A stretch of DNA of 64,000 nt from Stenotrophomonas sp. ISL-67 (GCF_018612915.1 NZ_JAGGRL010000007.1:156544-220543), one strand, 5' to 3'. Positions 26,907 to 36,400 are shown, numbered from the stretch's first letter. Notes: a model not told the origin generated them from the sequence alone. Numbers and translations are program-made.

Positions 26907-28409
26907 TCACTTGACGCCGTGCATCAGCTTGTTGATCAACGGGGCGATCAGGAACAGCACCACGCCGGACCCGATCAAGGCCCAGAAGCCGAAGGTGTAG
27001 CCCTTCAGCGCCGATTCGACGGTCATGCCGCCTTCGCCACTCACCGCGCCGGCGAAGATGCCCGACAGGTTGTTGCCGATGCCGGTGGACAGGAACCAGC
27101 CGCCCATGCCGAAGCCGACCAGGCGCACCGGCGCGAGCTTGGTCACCATCGACAGGCCGATCGGCGACAGGCACAGCTCACCGACCGACTGGATGACGTA
27201 GACCATGAACAGGGTCCAGAACGGGATCTTGCCGTCCACCACCATGCTCGACAGCGCCAGCATCAGCAGCGCGAACGCAGCACCGTTGAACAGCAGGCCC
27301 AGGCCGAACTTGCGCGGGATGGACGGATTGGCACGGCCCAGCTTGATCCAGATCCAGGCAATGATCGGGGCCAGGGTGATGATCGCCACCGAGTTCACCG
27401 ACTGGAACCACGCGGTCGGGAAGGTCCAGCCACCCAGGTTGCGGTTGACGATGTTGTCGGCCAGGAAGGTGAAGGAACTGCCGGCCTGTTCGAAGAACAT
27501 CCAGAACATCACGTTGAAGGCGAAGATGATCAGCATGGCGATCACGCGGTCGCGCTGCACCTTGCCCTCGCGGATGCCTTCCACCAGCAGCAGCACGCCC
27601 AGGGCGACGAACAGCGCACCGAGGATCCAGGCCAGCGCGGTGGCGCCGGTGGACAGCAGGAAGTAGGCCACCGGAACGGCAACCAGTGACCCGACGAACA
27701 CCATCACCACGCGGCCCATGCCCTCGGCGCCGGCCGGCGGTGCGCCGATGCCCTTCAGGCCCGCACGACCGATGTAGAACCACGCCAGGCTGAGCAGCAT
27801 GCCGATGCCCGAGGCGATGAACACCATCTTGTAGGACGGCATCGCTTCGGTACCGAAGACCTTTTCGGCCAGGTACTGGGTCAGAACCGGGGCGATCATC
27901 GCGCCGACATTGATGCCCATGTAGAAGATGGTGAAGCCCGAATCGCGGCGCTCATCCTTCAGGCCGTACAGCTTGCCCACCATGGTGGAGATGTTCGGCT
28001 TGAACAGGCCGTTGCCGATGATGATCGTGGCCAGGCCGAACTCGAACACTTCCTTGTTCGGCATGGCGACCATGAACAGGCCGGCGGCCATGATCACCGC
28101 GCCGGTCAGGATGGAGCGCTGGTAGCCCAGCACCCGGTCGGCAACGTAACCGCCGAAGATCGCTGCGGCGTACACCAGGGCCAGGTAGGCACCGTAGGTA
28201 CGGCTGGCGGCGGCCTGGCCGGCCGAATCGCCGTCGAAGAACTGGGCCACGATGTACAGCACCAGCGCCCAGCGGATCCCGTAGAACGCGAAGCGCTCCC
28301 AGAACTCGGTCATGAACAGCATCCACAGCGGGCGCGGATGGCCGAGGGTGGTCTTGAACTCCGGCAGCGCCGGATCGGGAATGGATTTCGCGGCGGCGTC
28401 TACGCTCAT
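26907..28409 (-). CDS. POT/PTR-family proton-coupled oligopeptide transporter
   Basis: 500-residue inner-membrane symporter that takes up di- and tripeptides with protons. Family signatures: the helix-1 motif FMTEFWERFAFYGIRWALVLY (ExxERFxYY type), GGYVADRVLGYQRSI, the second signature GFTIFYMGINVGAMIAPVL, and FWMFFEQAGSSF. The ATG at 28409 has AGGA seven bases upstream and gives MSVDAAAK; the open frame to 28481 looks non-coding. Operon with the thioredoxin lipoprotein. Confidence 0.92.
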   Translation of the reverse strand: MSVDAAAKSIPDPALPEFKTTLGHPRPLWMLFMTEFWERFAFYGIRWALVLYIVAQFFDGDSAGQAAASRTYGAYLALVYAAAIFGGYVADRVLGYQRSILTGAVIMAAGLFMVAMPNKEVFEFGLATIIIGNGLFKPNISTMVGKLYGLKDERRDSGFTIFYMGINVGAMIAPVLTQYLAEKVFGTEAMPSYKMVFIASGIGMLLSLAWFYIGRAGLKGIGAPPAGAEGMGRVVMVFVGSLVAVPVAYFLLSTGATALAWILGALFVALGVLLLVEGIREGKVQRDRVIAMLIIFAFNVMFWMFFEQAGSSFTFLADNIVNRNLGGWTFPTAWFQSVNSVAIITLAPIIAWIWIKLGRANPSIPRKFGLGLLFNGAAFALLMLALSSMVVDGKIPFWTLFMVYVIQSVGELCLSPIGLSMVTKLAPVRLVGFGMGGWFLSTGIGNNLSGIFAGAVSGEGGMTVESALKGYTFGFWALIGSGVVLFLIAPLINKLMHGVK

Positions 28410-28651
28410 GCGGGATTCCTGGGTTCGGTGGAAGACATGCACGTCCGATGTGCGAAACAACGCGGGAGAATCCCAGAACAACGGCGTTCACGTCAAATAC
28501 ACGCCGATGTGTGCCGCTGGGCGCACGCTCGCTGAAATTGCATGTGCAACTACCGCCCGGGACCGGCCGGCGCAGCAACGACGGGGCCTGCCGCACCGTA
28601 CGGGGGATGGCGCGGGAAAACATGAATGGGCCTGCGACGCGGCCCCCCGGC

Positions 28652-29530
28652 TCAGGCGTCGGGCGGCATCGGGTCGTCGTTGCGGATCGTGGTGCGCACC
28701 TGGAACAGCTCCGGGAAGAAGGTCAGCTCCAATGCCTGGCGCAGGAACCCCACCCCGCTGGAGCCGCCGGTGCCGCGCTTGAAGCCGATCACCCGCATCA
28801 CCGTGCGCATGTGGCGGAAGCGCCACAGCTGGAAGGCGGTTTCCAGGTCCACCAGGTCCTCGCACAGCGCGTACTCGCGCCAGTAGCGGTCGGTGTTCTG
28901 GTAGATCCGTTCAAACACCGGGTGCAGCGCATCGTCGGCCACGTGCGGTTGCTGCCAGTCGCGATCGAGGTAGCCGGCCGGAATGGCATGCCCGAAGCGG
29001 GCCAGGTAACGCAGGAATTCCTCGTACAGACTGGGCGCGTCCAGTACCTGCTGCAGCTGCGCCTGGCCGGCCGGGTCGTGCGAGAACACCTGCAGCATCT
29101 GCGCGTTCTTGTTGCCCAGCAGGAATTCGATGTAGCGGTACTGCAGCGACTGGAAGCCCGACGAAGGCCCCAGCACGTCGCGGAAGCCCATGTATTCGGA
29201 GGGAGTGAGGGTTTCCAGCACCGACCACTGCTCGGTGAGCTGGCGCAGCACCTGCTTGCTGCGCGCCAGCACCTTCTGGCATTGCCAGACCTGGTCGCGC
29301 TGCAGGAAGCCGATCGCCGCGCGCAGTTCGTGCGCCAGCAACTTCAGCCACAGCTCCGAGGTCTGGTGCTGGATGATGAAGAGCATCTCGTCGTGGTGCG
29401 GCGGGTTGGAGAGCGGCTGCTGCGCCGACAGCAGCTGGTCCAGCCGCAGGTAGCCGGCGTAGGTGAGGCGACCTTCCAGGTCGGTGTGGATGCCGGCTTC
29501 CAGATCGCGTTGGTTCTTGTCGACAGACAT
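28652..29530 (-). CDS. kynA: Tryptophan 2,3-dioxygenase
   Basis: 292-residue haem enzyme that opens the indole ring of tryptophan to N-formylkynurenine, first step of the kynurenine route. Typical stretches: [53 protein letters not shown], and the haem-side [28 protein letters not shown]. The ATG at 29530 gives the usual length. It is monocistronic here, with no other kynurenine gene near. The 29531-29865 gap before the next gene holds no other coding region that I trust. Confidence 0.96.
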   Translation of the reverse strand: MSVDKNQRDLEAGIHTDLEGRLTYAGYLRLDQLLSAQQPLSNPPHHDEMLFIIQHQTSELWLKLLAHELRAAIGFLQRDQVWQCQKVLARSKQVLRQLTEQWSVLETLTPSEYMGFRDVLGPSSGFQSLQYRYIEFLLGNKNAQMLQVFSHDPAGQAQLQQVLDAPSLYEEFLRYLARFGHAIPAGYLDRDWQQPHVADDALHPVFERIYQNTDRYWREYALCEDLVDLETAFQLWRFRHMRTVMRVIGFKRGTGGSSGVGFLRQALELTFFPELFQVRTTIRNDDPMPPDA

Positions 29531-29812
29531 GGCGGGGACCGCTTGAGGGGGTGAAAGCGTAGCGCAGTGGCCGGGTGCCTGTGCGGGCTGCCCCCTACGC
29601 TGGCGTGTGGAGCTGCGGCCGGGGCCGTGTTCAGCGCGGGCGGGACGAACCGGGTACGCCGGCCGACAACCCGGCGGGAGCGCGCTCATGCGCCGTTGAT
29701 ACAACTGAATACGTTGATGTTATTGGCGTTTAGGGCATTTCATGGGGTATACCGGCGGTGCCAGCGGGGCAGTTCTTGCTGCGCCGCAGGACGGCTTTTT
29801 CATACGTCTTCC

Positions 29813-29841
29813 TTAACATGGCAATTCATATCATTTGTAAC
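29813..29841 (+). promoter_or_regulatory. Possible promoter of the 2-oxoacid dehydrogenase operon
   Basis: TTAACA (29813-29818) and TGTAAC (29836-29841) with 17-bp spacing, in an AT-rich patch just before the E1-alpha start at 29866. Match to the sigma-70 consensus is 5/6 and 4/6. By eye only. Confidence 0.3.
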
Positions 29842-29865
29842 TTCCTGTCGAAGGTGCAGTACGCA

Positions 29866-30948
29866 ATGACGGTTGCCGCTGAGTTCAAGATCGAATACCT
29901 GCAGTACCTGGGCACGGACGGCACGCTCGTCCGCGATGACCTGCCCGACGCCCTGCGCGACCCGCGCGCGCTGCTGCCGATGTTCAAGCAGATGCTGTTC
30001 GTGCGCGTGTTCGACGGCAAGTCGATCGCGCTGCAGCGCACCGGCAAGCTGGGTACCTACGCCGCCTGCCTGGGCCACGAAGCCGCACATGTCGGCATCG
30101 GCGCTTCCATGCAGAAGGACGACGTGTTCGCGCCGTCCTACCGCGAGTATGGCGCCATGTTCATGCGTGGCGTGCGCCCGCGCGATGTCCTGATGTACTG
30201 GGGCGGCGACGAGCGTGGCAATGATTACGGTGGCAATGCGGCCAAGGACTTCCCGTTCTGCGTGCCGATTTCCACCCAGTGCCTGCACGCTGCCGGCGCC
30301 GCACTGAAGTTCAAGCTCAACCAGGAGAAGCAGATCGCCGTGGCCGTGTGTGGCGACGGTGGCAGCTCCAAGACCGACTTCTACGCGGCACTGAACTCGG
30401 CCGGTGCCTACAAGCTGCCGCTGATCCTGTGCATCGTCAACAACGGCTGGGCCATCTCGGTGCCGCGTTCGGCCCAGACCGGTGCCGAAACGCTGGCCCA
30501 GAAGGGCCTGGCCGGTGGGCTGTTCTGCCTGCAGGTGGACGGCAACGATCTGATCGCGGTGATGGCCGCCATGCTGCAGGCACGCGAGCGCGCGCTGGCC
30601 GGCGACGGCGGCACCGTGCTGGAACTGATGACCTACCGCCTGTCCGACCACACCACCGCCGATGACGCGCGCCGCTACCGCGACGATGCCGAGGTCAAGG
30701 ATGCCTGGCAGCGCGAGCCGATGCTGCGCCTGCGCAAGTACCTGATCGGCGCCGGCGTCTGGAGCGAGGAAGAGGAACAGGCGTGGACCGTCGAGTGCGG
30801 CAAGCGCGTGGATGAAGAGGTCAACCTGTACCTCAACACCCCGGTGCAGCCGGTCGAAGCGATGTTCGACTTCCTGTATGCCGATCCGCCGCAGGACCTG
30901 CTGGTCCAGCGCGCACAGGCGATTGCCCTGGAGCAGCGCCATGGATGA
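29866..30948 (+). CDS. pdhA: 2-oxoacid (pyruvate/branched-chain) dehydrogenase E1 alpha subunit
   Basis: 360 residues; thiamine-diphosphate-dependent decarboxylase subunit of the heterotetrameric E1. The ThDP motif runs from CGDGGSSKTDFYAALNSAG to IVNNGWAISV near residue 190. The phosphorylation-loop equivalent is LMTYRLSDHTTADDARRYRD. Whether the substrate is pyruvate or branched-chain 2-oxoacids cannot be settled by eye; abundant iso-fatty acids in Xanthomonadaceae make the latter plausible. The ATG at 29866 is chosen because the upstream open frame encodes non-typical residues. First gene of a four-gene operon. Confidence 0.88.
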   Translation: MTVAAEFKIEYLQYLGTDGTLVRDDLPDALRDPRALLPMFKQMLFVRVFDGKSIALQRTGKLGTYAACLGHEAAHVGIGASMQKDDVFAPSYREYGAMFMRGVRPRDVLMYWGGDERGNDYGGNAAKDFPFCVPISTQCLHAAGAALKFKLNQEKQIAVAVCGDGGSSKTDFYAALNSAGAYKLPLILCIVNNGWAISVPRSAQTGAETLAQKGLAGGLFCLQVDGNDLIAVMAAMLQARERALAGDGGTVLELMTYRLSDHTTADDARRYRDDAEVKDAWQREPMLRLRKYLIGAGVWSEEEEQAWTVECGKRVDEEVNLYLNTPVQPVEAMFDFLYADPPQDLLVQRAQAIALEQRHG

Positions 30949-31021
30949 GATCAAGAACGGCGCGTCCAGCGCGCAGACCAACGCCGCCGACAGCGCCGCT
31001 GTCGCGCGCGGAGAAGACATC

Positions 31022-32008
31022 ATGACCACCACGCCCATCACCCTCATCGAAGCCATCACCCAGGCACTGGCGTGGGAGCTGGAACACGACAAATCGGTGC
31101 TGGTGCTGGGCGAAGACGTGGGCGTCAACGGCGGCGTGTTCCGCGCCACCGCCGGGCTGCAGCAGCGCTTCGGCGCGGACCGCATCCTGGACACCCCGCT
31201 GGATGAAACCACCATCGCCGGCCTGACCATTGGTCTGGCCGCGCAGGGCATGAAGCCGGTGGCCGAAGCCCAGTTCGATGGCTTCATGTACCCCATGGTG
31301 GACCACATCATCTGCCATGCCGCACGCCTGCGTTACCGCACCCGTGGCCGCCTGCACTGCCCGATGGTGCTGCGCGTGCCGTGGGGCGGCGGCATCCGCG
31401 CGCCGGAGCACCACAGCGAAGCCAACGAGGCGATCTTCACCAACGTGCCGGGCCTGCGCGTGGTGCTGCCCTCCTCCCCGCAGCGTGCCTACGGCCTGCT
31501 GCTGGCCGCGATCCGCGAACCGGATCCGGTGATCTACATGGAACCCAAGCGGATCTATCGCCAGTACAAGGAAGTGGTCGTCAATGACGGCGAAGCGCTG
31601 CCGCTGGACGTGTGCTTCGTGCTGCGCGACGGTACCGACGTGACCCTGGTGACCTGGGGCGCGCAGGTCAAGGAAGCGCTGGAAGCAGCCGACAAGCTGG
31701 CCGGCGAAGGCATCAGTGCCGAGGTGATCGACGTGGCCACGCTGCGTCCGCTCGACTTCGCCACCATCGCCGAATCGGTGGCCAAGACCGGCCGTTGCGT
31801 GATCGTGCAGGAGGCCCCGAAGACCGCGGGCTTCGGCGCGGAGATCGCCGCGCGCCTGGCCGAGGAATCGCTGTACGACCTGCTGGCGCCGGTCGAACGT
31901 GTCACCGGCTACGACACCCACATTCCGCTGTTCCGTCTGGAAATGAAGTACCTGCCCAGCGTGGAGCGGATCGTCAGCGCGGCCAAACGCGCAGTAGCGG
32001 CGGGCTGA
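31022..32008 (+). CDS. pdhB: 2-oxoacid dehydrogenase E1 beta subunit
   Basis: 328 residues; pairs with E1 alpha. Characteristic segments: VLVLGEDVGVNGGVFRAT, DTPLDETTIAGLTIGLAAQG, VLRVPWGGGIRAPEHHSE, MEPKRIYRQYK, and the C-terminal domain VTLVTWGAQVKEALEAA and VIDVATLRPLDFATI. The ATG at 31022 follows GGAG by eight bases. An in-frame ATG at 30941 that overlaps the E1 alpha stop would add 27 low-complexity residues. Confidence 0.92.
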   Translation: MTTTPITLIEAITQALAWELEHDKSVLVLGEDVGVNGGVFRATAGLQQRFGADRILDTPLDETTIAGLTIGLAAQGMKPVAEAQFDGFMYPMVDHIICHAARLRYRTRGRLHCPMVLRVPWGGGIRAPEHHSEANEAIFTNVPGLRVVLPSSPQRAYGLLLAAIREPDPVIYMEPKRIYRQYKEVVVNDGEALPLDVCFVLRDGTDVTLVTWGAQVKEALEAADKLAGEGISAEVIDVATLRPLDFATIAESVAKTGRCVIVQEAPKTAGFGAEIAARLAEESLYDLLAPVERVTGYDTHIPLFRLEMKYLPSVERIVSAAKRAVAAG

Positions 32009-32009
32009 C

Positions 32010-32363
32010 ATGCGGGCCAGACTCCTGGGCCCATACCGCAGCCAGTACCCCAACCCGCTCCGGTTCCGCACCGGCCAGATCGTCGAACTGGGTGTTCGTG
32101 ACGAGGAATGGCCGGCGTTTGCCTGGGTACGCACCGATGACGGGCGTGCCGGCTGGGCACCGGTGGCGTGGTTGCAGATGCTGGACGATGGTCGCGCAGA
32201 GGCCCTGCGCGACTATGACGCCCGCGAACTGGACGTTGACAGCGGTGAAATGGTCAAGCTGCATCATGAACACGGCGGCTGGTGGTGGTCCGAACGCGCG
32301 AACGGCGCGACGGGCTGGCTCCCGGCCCGCGATCTCGAACTGCTGGAAGAGAACTGCACATGA
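32010..32363 (+). CDS. SH3-like domain protein inside the dehydrogenase operon
   Basis: 117 residues, no signal peptide or membrane helix. Two SH3-like halves are suggested by WVRTDDGRAGWAPVAWLQ and WWWSERANGATGWLPARDLEL, each ending in the GW-x-P pattern of bacterial SH3 folds. The gene starts 2 bp after the E1 beta stop and overlaps the E2 start by four bases, so it is made with the complex. A structural or adaptor role between E1 and E2 is only a guess; I know of no assigned function. Confidence 0.75.
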   Translation: MRARLLGPYRSQYPNPLRFRTGQIVELGVRDEEWPAFAWVRTDDGRAGWAPVAWLQMLDDGRAEALRDYDARELDVDSGEMVKLHHEHGGWWWSERANGATGWLPARDLELLEENCT

Positions 32364-33748
32364 GTGAGAACAAGAGTTTCCACCTTCCCGACCTCGGCGA
32401 AGGCCTGCCCGACGCCACCATCGTCGAGTGGTTCGTCAAGGAAGGCGACGTCATCAAGCTCGATGAACCGCTGGTCTCGATGGAGACCGCCAAGGCCGTG
32501 GTTGAGGTGCCCTCGCCGTTTTCCGGCAAGGTGCTGAAGCTGGCCGGCGGCGAAGGCGACATCATCCCCACCGGCAGCGTGCTGGCCCAGTTCGAGCTGG
32601 ACCCGAACCTGCCGCAGCGCGCCGATGGCCAGGACACCGGCCACAGCCACGGCCACGCGGCCCCGGCGCCCACGCCGAGCACCGGCCAGACCGCCCCGGC
32701 CCAGTCGGGCAAGGTGGTGGCTTCCGATGAGGGCGGCGAGATCGCCAAGCCCGGCGCCGAACGCGATGACGCCGGCACCGTGGTCGGTGCGATGCAGAGC
32801 TCCAATGCCGTGCACGCCGAACAGGCCGTCGCGGTGGGTGGGGTCAAGGCCGTGCCGGCCGTGCGCGCCACCGCGCGCAAGCTGGGCGTGGACCTGAGCC
32901 GCGTGCGTGCCACCGGCACCGATGGCGCGGTGACCATGGCCGACGTCAAGCAGGCCGCCGCCGATGGCAGCGCCAAGGTCGGCGCCGCGCCGGCACCGGT
33001 TGCGGCTCCCGTGGCCGCCGCTGCGCCGGTCGCCCGCGCCGGTGAAGCCCGTGCACCGTTGTCTGCTGCCGGCAAGCCGATGCGCACCCAGCCGCCGGGC
33101 GTGGTCGCCAAGGGCCAGCCGGAACCGCTCAAGGGTGTGCGCCGCAACATGGCACGGGTGATGGCCGATGCCCACAGCAAGGTCGTGCCGACCACGTTGA
33201 ACGACGACGCCGACATCCACGCCTGGGTGCCGGGCAACGACGTCACCGCCCGCCTGGTGCGCTCGATCGTGGTGGCCTGCCAGAAGGTGCCCGCGCTCAA
33301 TGCGTGGTTCGATGGCGACGCGCTGACCCGCACCCTGCACGCGCATGTCGACGTGGGCATCGCGGTGGACACCGACGACGGCCTGTTCGTGCCGGCCCTG
33401 CGCAATGCCGACGTGCTGGACGCACGCGGCATCCGCGAAGGCGTGAACCGCCTGCGCGAGCAGGTGGAAGCGCGCTCGATCGCCGCGTCGGAGCTGAGTG
33501 GCTATACGATCTCGCTCTCCAACTTCGGCATGTTCGCCGGCCGCTACGCGACCCCGGTCGTGGTGCCGCCGTGCGTGGCCATCGTCGGTGCCGGACGTGC
33601 CCGCCACCAGATGACCCCGGTGATGGGCGGCGTGGAAGCGCACAAGGTGATTCCGCTGTCGGTGACCTTCGACCACCGCGCCGCCACCGGCGGCGAAGCG
33701 GCGCGCTTCCTGCGCGCGATGATGGATGATCTGGCGCTGGCCAGCTGA
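32360..33748 (+). CDS. bkdB: Dihydrolipoamide acyltransferase E2 of a 2-oxoacid dehydrogenase
   Basis: 462 residues. Lipoyl domain at 1-80 with the lipoylated Lys45 in SMETAKAVVEV; a long Ala/Pro linker; E1/E3-binding domain near residues 175-210 (VRATARKLGVDLSRVRATGTDGAVTMADV); then the catalytic trimer-forming domain (PLKGVRRNMARVMADAHSKVVPTT, GMFAGRYATPVVVPP, VTFDHRAATGG). The active-site motif, normally DHRxxDG, reads DHRAATG: His439 is kept but the Asp is Thr443. No E3 gene follows. The gene symbol is tentative. Confidence 0.88.
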   Translation: MSENKSFHLPDLGEGLPDATIVEWFVKEGDVIKLDEPLVSMETAKAVVEVPSPFSGKVLKLAGGEGDIIPTGSVLAQFELDPNLPQRADGQDTGHSHGHAAPAPTPSTGQTAPAQSGKVVASDEGGEIAKPGAERDDAGTVVGAMQSSNAVHAEQAVAVGGVKAVPAVRATARKLGVDLSRVRATGTDGAVTMADVKQAAADGSAKVGAAPAPVAAPVAAAAPVARAGEARAPLSAAGKPMRTQPPGVVAKGQPEPLKGVRRNMARVMADAHSKVVPTTLNDDADIHAWVPGNDVTARLVRSIVVACQKVPALNAWFDGDALTRTLHAHVDVGIAVDTDDGLFVPALRNADVLDARGIREGVNRLREQVEARSIAASELSGYTISLSNFGMFAGRYATPVVVPPCVAIVGAGRARHQMTPVMGGVEAHKVIPLSVTFDHRAATGGEAARFLRAMMDDLALAS

Positions 33749-33750
33749 CG

Positions 33751-33775
33751 GTAGGTGCCGGCCGTTGGTCGGCAC
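33751..33775 (+). repeat. GTAG-headed palindromic element
   Basis: Starts GTAGGTGCCGGCC and folds on GTGCCGGCC/GGTCGGCAC with a short loop. It starts 3 bp after the E2 stop codon. Confidence 0.7.
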
Positions 33776-33785
33776 GCGATGTAAT

Positions 33786-33816
33786 GACGGCCACCGAACG
33801 GTGGCCGTCTTCGTTT
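33786..33816 (+). terminator. Intrinsic terminator of the 2-oxoacid dehydrogenase operon
   Basis: Perfect 10-bp stem GACGGCCACC-gaac-GGTGGCCGTC (33786-33809) followed by TTCGTTT, 38 bp after the E2 stop. Confidence 0.8.
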
Positions 33817-33824
33817 ACGAACCG

Positions 33825-34010
33825 GTAGGGTCGGACCCCGGTCGACTGCCGATAACACTTCACCGCTCGGTAACGCATGGAGACGGAACGCAGCGCCATG
33901 ACCTGCAGCTACCCGTGCCTCCTCCCACGTAACGGCGTTCTCACGCTGGACATCGCTGCGTTCGCCGCACCGATCACCGTTATCGGCAGTCGACCGGGGT
34001 CCGACCCTAC
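33825..34010. repeat. 186-bp element with perfect 32-bp terminal inverted repeats
   Basis: Arms at 33825-33856 and 33979-34010 are exact reverse complements, each beginning (outer end) GTAGGGTCGGACCCC. A further 10-bp inverted pair (GAACGCAGCG/CGCTGCGTTC) lies inside the 122-bp centre. No protein is encoded. It looks like two GTAG-type elements facing each other around a core, i.e. a MITE- or REPIN-like unit. Confidence 0.75.
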
Positions 34011-34036
34011 TGGGAATGCGTTCGTTCCGGCACCGT

Positions 34037-34061
34037 GCAGCCACGCAGGGCGTGGCTCTAC
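34037..34061 (-). repeat. GTAG-headed palindromic element
   Basis: Minus-strand copy, GTAGAGCCACGC on that strand, hairpin GCCACGC-agg-GCGTGGC. It lies between the 186-bp element and the stop of the NAD-binding protein gene. Confidence 0.7.
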
Positions 34062-34077
34062 GCAAGGTCGCCAGAGG

Positions 34078-34710
34078 TCACACCAGGTCGGTTGATGCCA
34101 CCACATGCGCGCCGGGACGGGGCGCCAGCGCTGCTTCAACCATTGCGGCGGCAATGCGTTCGGATGGATTGATCCGCCATGCCCGCGGCAGCACCGGCCC
34201 CAACGCGCCCAGCACCAGGCTGGCAAGGTGTTCGCCGGTGCGTCGCTCGCTGCGCTCACCGCCGATCAGGCCAGGTCGCACCAGGGTGAGGGACGGGTAG
34301 TCCAGCCTACGCAGGTCCTGTTCCACCCGGCCTTTGACCTGGTTGTAGAAAATCCGCGAGGTTGCACTCGCTCCCATCGCCGAGTTCAGCACGAAAGCGT
34401 TAGCGCCCCGCGCGCGGGCCAGCGTGGCGACCTGCAGCGGGTAGTCGTGGTCAATGCGAGCGAACCGCTCACGGCTGCCGGCCTGCTTGATCGTACTGCC
34501 CAGTGCGCAGATAACCGCATCCACCGCCCGCCAGTCGGCGTCTGCCGGCAGCTGCTCGAAGTCCACCACCGGGTTGAACAGGGCCGGGTCGGCCAGCGCC
34601 ACCGCGCGCCGGGTAGGCGCCACCACGGCGTCGCAGCGGGGGTCGTCCAGCAGCTGCTGCAGCACCTGCGCGCCGACCAGGCCGGTCGCCCCTGCCAGCA
34701 TCACCTTCAT
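34078..34710 (-). CDS. NAD(P)-binding SDR-type protein (HTATIP2/NAD-epimerase-like)
   Basis: 210-residue atypical short-chain dehydrogenase. The Rossmann glycine motif is AGATGLVGAQVL at residues 5-16, then VICALGST, NSAMGASATSRIFYNQVKGRVEQDL (Tyr-x-x-x-Lys equivalent in FYNQVK) and LTLVRPGLIGGERSER. The family is close to human TIP30 and bacterial oxidoreductases of unknown substrate. It stands alone, with GTAG-type repeats downstream. Confidence 0.85.
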   Translation of the reverse strand: MKVMLAGATGLVGAQVLQQLLDDPRCDAVVAPTRRAVALADPALFNPVVDFEQLPADADWRAVDAVICALGSTIKQAGSRERFARIDHDYPLQVATLARARGANAFVLNSAMGASATSRIFYNQVKGRVEQDLRRLDYPSLTLVRPGLIGGERSERRTGEHLASLVLGALGPVLPRAWRINPSERIAAAMVEAALAPRPGAHVVASTDLV

Positions 34711-34846
34711 CGCATACTCCTGCCCTTCAATTGCCTACCATCGTGGCACAGCGCCGGGTTCAAGCCGACGACGCTGGCGCCGATACTGTTCCAACGCCTC
34801 CCTCCGTCCGGCCCCGTGGACGGTAACCCGCCCCAGGACCCGCCGC

Positions 34847-36400
34847 ATGAAGGACCCGCAGGACGCACTTCCCAGCCCCAGCCCAGATACGGCCATTGGC
34901 CGGCTGTTGCTGCGCCGGCAGGCGAAGGACAGTCTCGCCGACGCGGCCGGGGACGCGTCCGCCGCCAAGGGCGGCAGCAGCGCCATGCTGCAGCGGCTGT
35001 TCGCCGGGGCCGAACAGCCCGAGCCGCTGCTGGCCGCCTTCGCCAACGGCATGTCCACCCTGCCTGGTGAGCTGGGCGACATGGGCCAACGCCTGCAGTC
35101 GGCGCAGCGCAGCGCCGACTGGGTCAGCTACGGCCGCGCCATGCGCCAGCTGATCGACAAGTACATCCGCACCATCGAACAGGACAGCCCCGACGGCCAG
35201 CCCGACAGCCTGCGCCTGCGCGAGCTGCTGCGCCTGACCCTGGGCGTGACCGTGGCCAGCCTGCTGCAGAACATGCCCGAGCTGAAGGACGAGCCGGTGC
35301 AGCTGGCCGCCGAACTGCGCCAGTGGCACCCCGGCCAGCAGTTGCAGCCGCTGGAGCAGCGGCTGCGCGAGCTGACCCACCAGATCGGCGTGCGCAGCGA
35401 TGGCTGGCAGGAACAGCAGGAACTGCTGATGAGCCTGTTCGACCTGCTGCTGGACAACATCGGCGAGCTGCTCGACGACACCAGCTGGCTGCACGGCCAG
35501 GTGCACGCGGTACGCGCCCTGATCAGCGGCCCGCTGGACCGCGATTCGGTCGAACAGGCGCGTGCCAACCTGCGCGAAGTGATCTACAAGCAGGGGCTGC
35601 TCAAGCAGGGCATCGTCGAGTCCAAGGCCGCGATGAAGAGCCTGATGGGCGGCTTCATCGAACGGCTGGATGGCATGGCGGTCAGCACCGGCGAATACCA
35701 CGACCGGATCAGCAGCTACGCGCTCGCATTGAAGGAGGCGCGCAGCATCGCCGACCTCAACCAGCTGCTGCAGGACGTGCTGCAGGACACCGGCCGGGTG
35801 CAGGAACAGGCATTGCAGGCGCGTGACCACCTGGGCACCGCACGTCGCGAGGTGGAACAGGCCGAGGCCCGTATCGCCGAACTGGAACAGGAGCTGCGCG
35901 ATGTCTCCGGCCAGGTGCGCACCGACCCGCTGACCGGTGCGCTGAACCGCCGCGGTCTCGATGAACTGCTGGAGCGCGAGCTGGCCCGCGCTGCGCGCCA
36001 TTCCCATCCTTTGGCGCTGGCCGTGCTGGACCTGGACGATTTCCACCAGACCAACGAGACGCACGGGCATCCCGGCGGCGATGCGATCCTGCGTCACCTG
36101 GTGACGGTGTGCCAGCTGTTGCTGCGCAACACCGACACCATCGCCCGCATCGGCGGCGATGAGTTCGTGCTGCTGATGCCGGAAACCCCGGGCGCCGACA
36201 GCATGTCGACGCTACAACGCCTGCAACGCTCGCTGGCGCAGCGCCCGTTGCAGCTGGACGGCGAACGCGTGCCGGTGCATTTCAGCGCGGGCTTGAGCCA
36301 ATGGCAGCCCGGCGAAACCGGAGACGCCCTGCTCAAACGCGCCGACGCGGCGCTGTACGCGGCCAAGCGGATAGGCAAGAGCCGCGTCCAGGCGGGCTGA
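34847..36400 (+). CDS. Diguanylate cyclase (GGDEF)
   Basis: 517 residues, no membrane helix. The first ~340 residues are helical with heptad-like stretches (ARREVEQAEARIAELEQELRD as a probable coiled coil just before the catalytic domain). The GGDEF domain starts at TDPLTGALNRRGLDELL, and the active site GGDEF is intact at residues 436-440. An RNTD motif (427-430), five residues before it, is the RxxD inhibitory I-site. It should make cyclic di-GMP with product inhibition. The sensory input is unknown. The ATG at 34847 follows AGGA by about eight bases. Confidence 0.92.
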   Translation: MKDPQDALPSPSPDTAIGRLLLRRQAKDSLADAAGDASAAKGGSSAMLQRLFAGAEQPEPLLAAFANGMSTLPGELGDMGQRLQSAQRSADWVSYGRAMRQLIDKYIRTIEQDSPDGQPDSLRLRELLRLTLGVTVASLLQNMPELKDEPVQLAAELRQWHPGQQLQPLEQRLRELTHQIGVRSDGWQEQQELLMSLFDLLLDNIGELLDDTSWLHGQVHAVRALISGPLDRDSVEQARANLREVIYKQGLLKQGIVESKAAMKSLMGGFIERLDGMAVSTGEYHDRISSYALALKEARSIADLNQLLQDVLQDTGRVQEQALQARDHLGTARREVEQAEARIAELEQELRDVSGQVRTDPLTGALNRRGLDELLERELARAARHSHPLALAVLDLDDFHQTNETHGHPGGDAILRHLVTVCQLLLRNTDTIARIGGDEFVLLMPETPGADSMSTLQRLQRSLAQRPLQLDGERVPVHFSAGLSQWQPGETGDALLKRADAALYAAKRIGKSRVQAG

